Source: Clostridia bacterium (GTDB taxonomy: Bacteria > Bacillota > Clostridia > UBA1381 > UMGS1253). Taken from it: a DNA stretch of 14,113 nt. The notes below the pieces were generated by a model. The model worked only from the letters and a program-made list of their open reading frames with translations, searched no databases and was not told where the DNA came from. Position numbers and translations under genes: made by a program. The stretch spans positions 1 through 14,113 of the forward strand of contig JAFQPV010000301.1 of assembly GCA_017411585.1 (NCBI GenBank), in the 5' to 3' direction. Position 1 is the first letter of the stretch. Every line of letters begins with the position of its first letter. This document shows positions 13,533-14,113 of the stretch, in pieces.

Positions 13533-14113
13533 GCAATTCCTGCCATTTCTTTAAATGTTTCTTCATCAATGATTTCAATGCCTAATGCCTGCGCCTTATC
13601 GAGTTTGCTGCCCGCCTCTTCGCCGGCAAGCACATAATCTGTTTTTTTAGACACAGAGCCCGAAACATTACCGCCGCGTTCTTCAATAATTTTCTTTGCT
13701 TCATCGCGCTTATAAGTCGGAAGCGTGCCGGTTAAAACAAAGGTTTTACCCGCAAAGCGATCATCTGTATCCTCACGCGCCTCTGCGTTAAAATTCACAC
13801 CGGCGCTGCGCAGCTTTTCAATGGTTTCTAAGTTCTTTTCCTCTGCAAAGAAATGCAGAATACTCTTTGCCATAACACCGCCGATATCATCAATGGTTGT
13901 CAATTCCTCTTCTGTTGCTGCAATTAAATTATCTAACGTTTTAAAACGCGCCGAAAGCACCTTGCCTGCCTTTTCACCGATATGGCGGATACCAAGTGCA
14001 TAAATCAACCTGCTCAAATCATTTTGCTTCGACTTTTCAATTGCGTTTATCAGGTTTTCCGCAGATTTATCTCCAAGTTTATCCATCTGCGCAATTTCTG
14101 CTGCGTCGATATA
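13529..14113 (-). CDS. ligA: NAD-dependent DNA ligase LigA, C-terminal part
   Basis: 194 codons up to the stop are visible and the frame is open through the right edge of the window, so this is the end of a longer gene (LigA is usually about 660-670 residues). The visible part begins in the helix-hairpin-helix domain: DKLGDKSAENLINAIEKSK, LIYALGIRHIGEKAGKVL and IDDIGGVMAKSI are the repeated HhH segments that grip DNA. A BRCT domain follows, with GKTFVLTGTL, the GGNVSGSVSKKTDYVLAGE block and a terminal EIIDEETF. LigA seals nicks in replication and repair using NAD+. The adenylation and zinc-finger domains lie outside the window. It sits 66 nt upstream of gatC in the same direction, a common order in Firmicutes. 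Confidence 0.97.
   Translation of the reverse strand, partial: YIDAAEIAQMDKLGDKSAENLINAIEKSKQNDLSRLIYALGIRHIGEKAGKVLSARFKTLDNLIAATEEELTTIDDIGGVMAKSILHFFAEEKNLETIEKLRSAGVNFNAEAREDTDDRFAGKTFVLTGTLPTYKRDEAKKIIEERGGNVSGSVSKKTDYVLAGEEAGSKLDKAQALGIEIIDEETFKEMAGIA

Overview
The window looks like chromosomal DNA from an anaerobic, gut-type member of the Clostridia (Bacillota). The basis is strong AGGAGG-type ribosome binding sites, TTGACA/TATAAT promoters with 16-17 bp spacing, a textbook CIRCE operator in front of groES-groEL, a ligA-gatC-gatA-gatB gene order common in this phylum, CCA-encoding tRNA genes, and protein sequences of Clostridia type. I cannot name a genus. Most of the window is housekeeping or conserved accessory sequence. 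I see no CRISPR array, phage, integrase or intact insertion sequence.

Layout. (1) 1-447 (-): 5' part of a TtcA-family PP-loop tRNA thiolase, with its own promoter. (2) 587-3770 (+): a tight three-gene unit of a PHP-domain hydrolase, an AEC-family membrane transporter and a COG2509-type FAD-dependent oxidoreductase. (3) 3806-5901 (+): the HrcA/CIRCE-type groES-groEL operon, from promoter to terminator. (4) 5924-6668 (+): a single lipoprotein gene of unknown function with its own promoter and terminator. (5) 6670-6989: a small accessory patch. It holds the N-terminal half of a four-helix-bundle (23S rRNA intervening-sequence type) protein gene, surrounded by degenerate 7-bp repeats in opposing orientations and a duplicated copy of a terminator arm. 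(6) 6953-7295 (-): a tRNA operon, Met(CAT)-Glu(CTC)-Val(TAC), with promoter and terminator. (7) 7325-10193 (-): a radical SAM protein of the B12-binding/DUF4080 type, overlapping by 20 nt a class I methyltransferase of the Methyltransf_32 type. (8) 10212-13532 (-): the gatCAB operon for the Glu-tRNA(Gln)/Asp-tRNA(Asn) amidotransferase, with promoter and terminator. (9) 13529-14113 (-): the C-terminal part of NAD-dependent DNA ligase LigA.

How the genes fit together. Translation is the main theme: GatCAB, three tRNAs, a TtcA-like tRNA-modifying enzyme, and possibly the radical SAM/methyltransferase pair. Protein folding (GroES/GroEL) and DNA joining (LigA) are the other core functions. The PHP-AEC-oxidoreductase unit is probably metabolic, but its substrate cannot be read from sequence. 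I found no convincing new large system. The least explained structure is the heptad-repeat patch around the truncated four-helix-bundle gene at 6670-6955.
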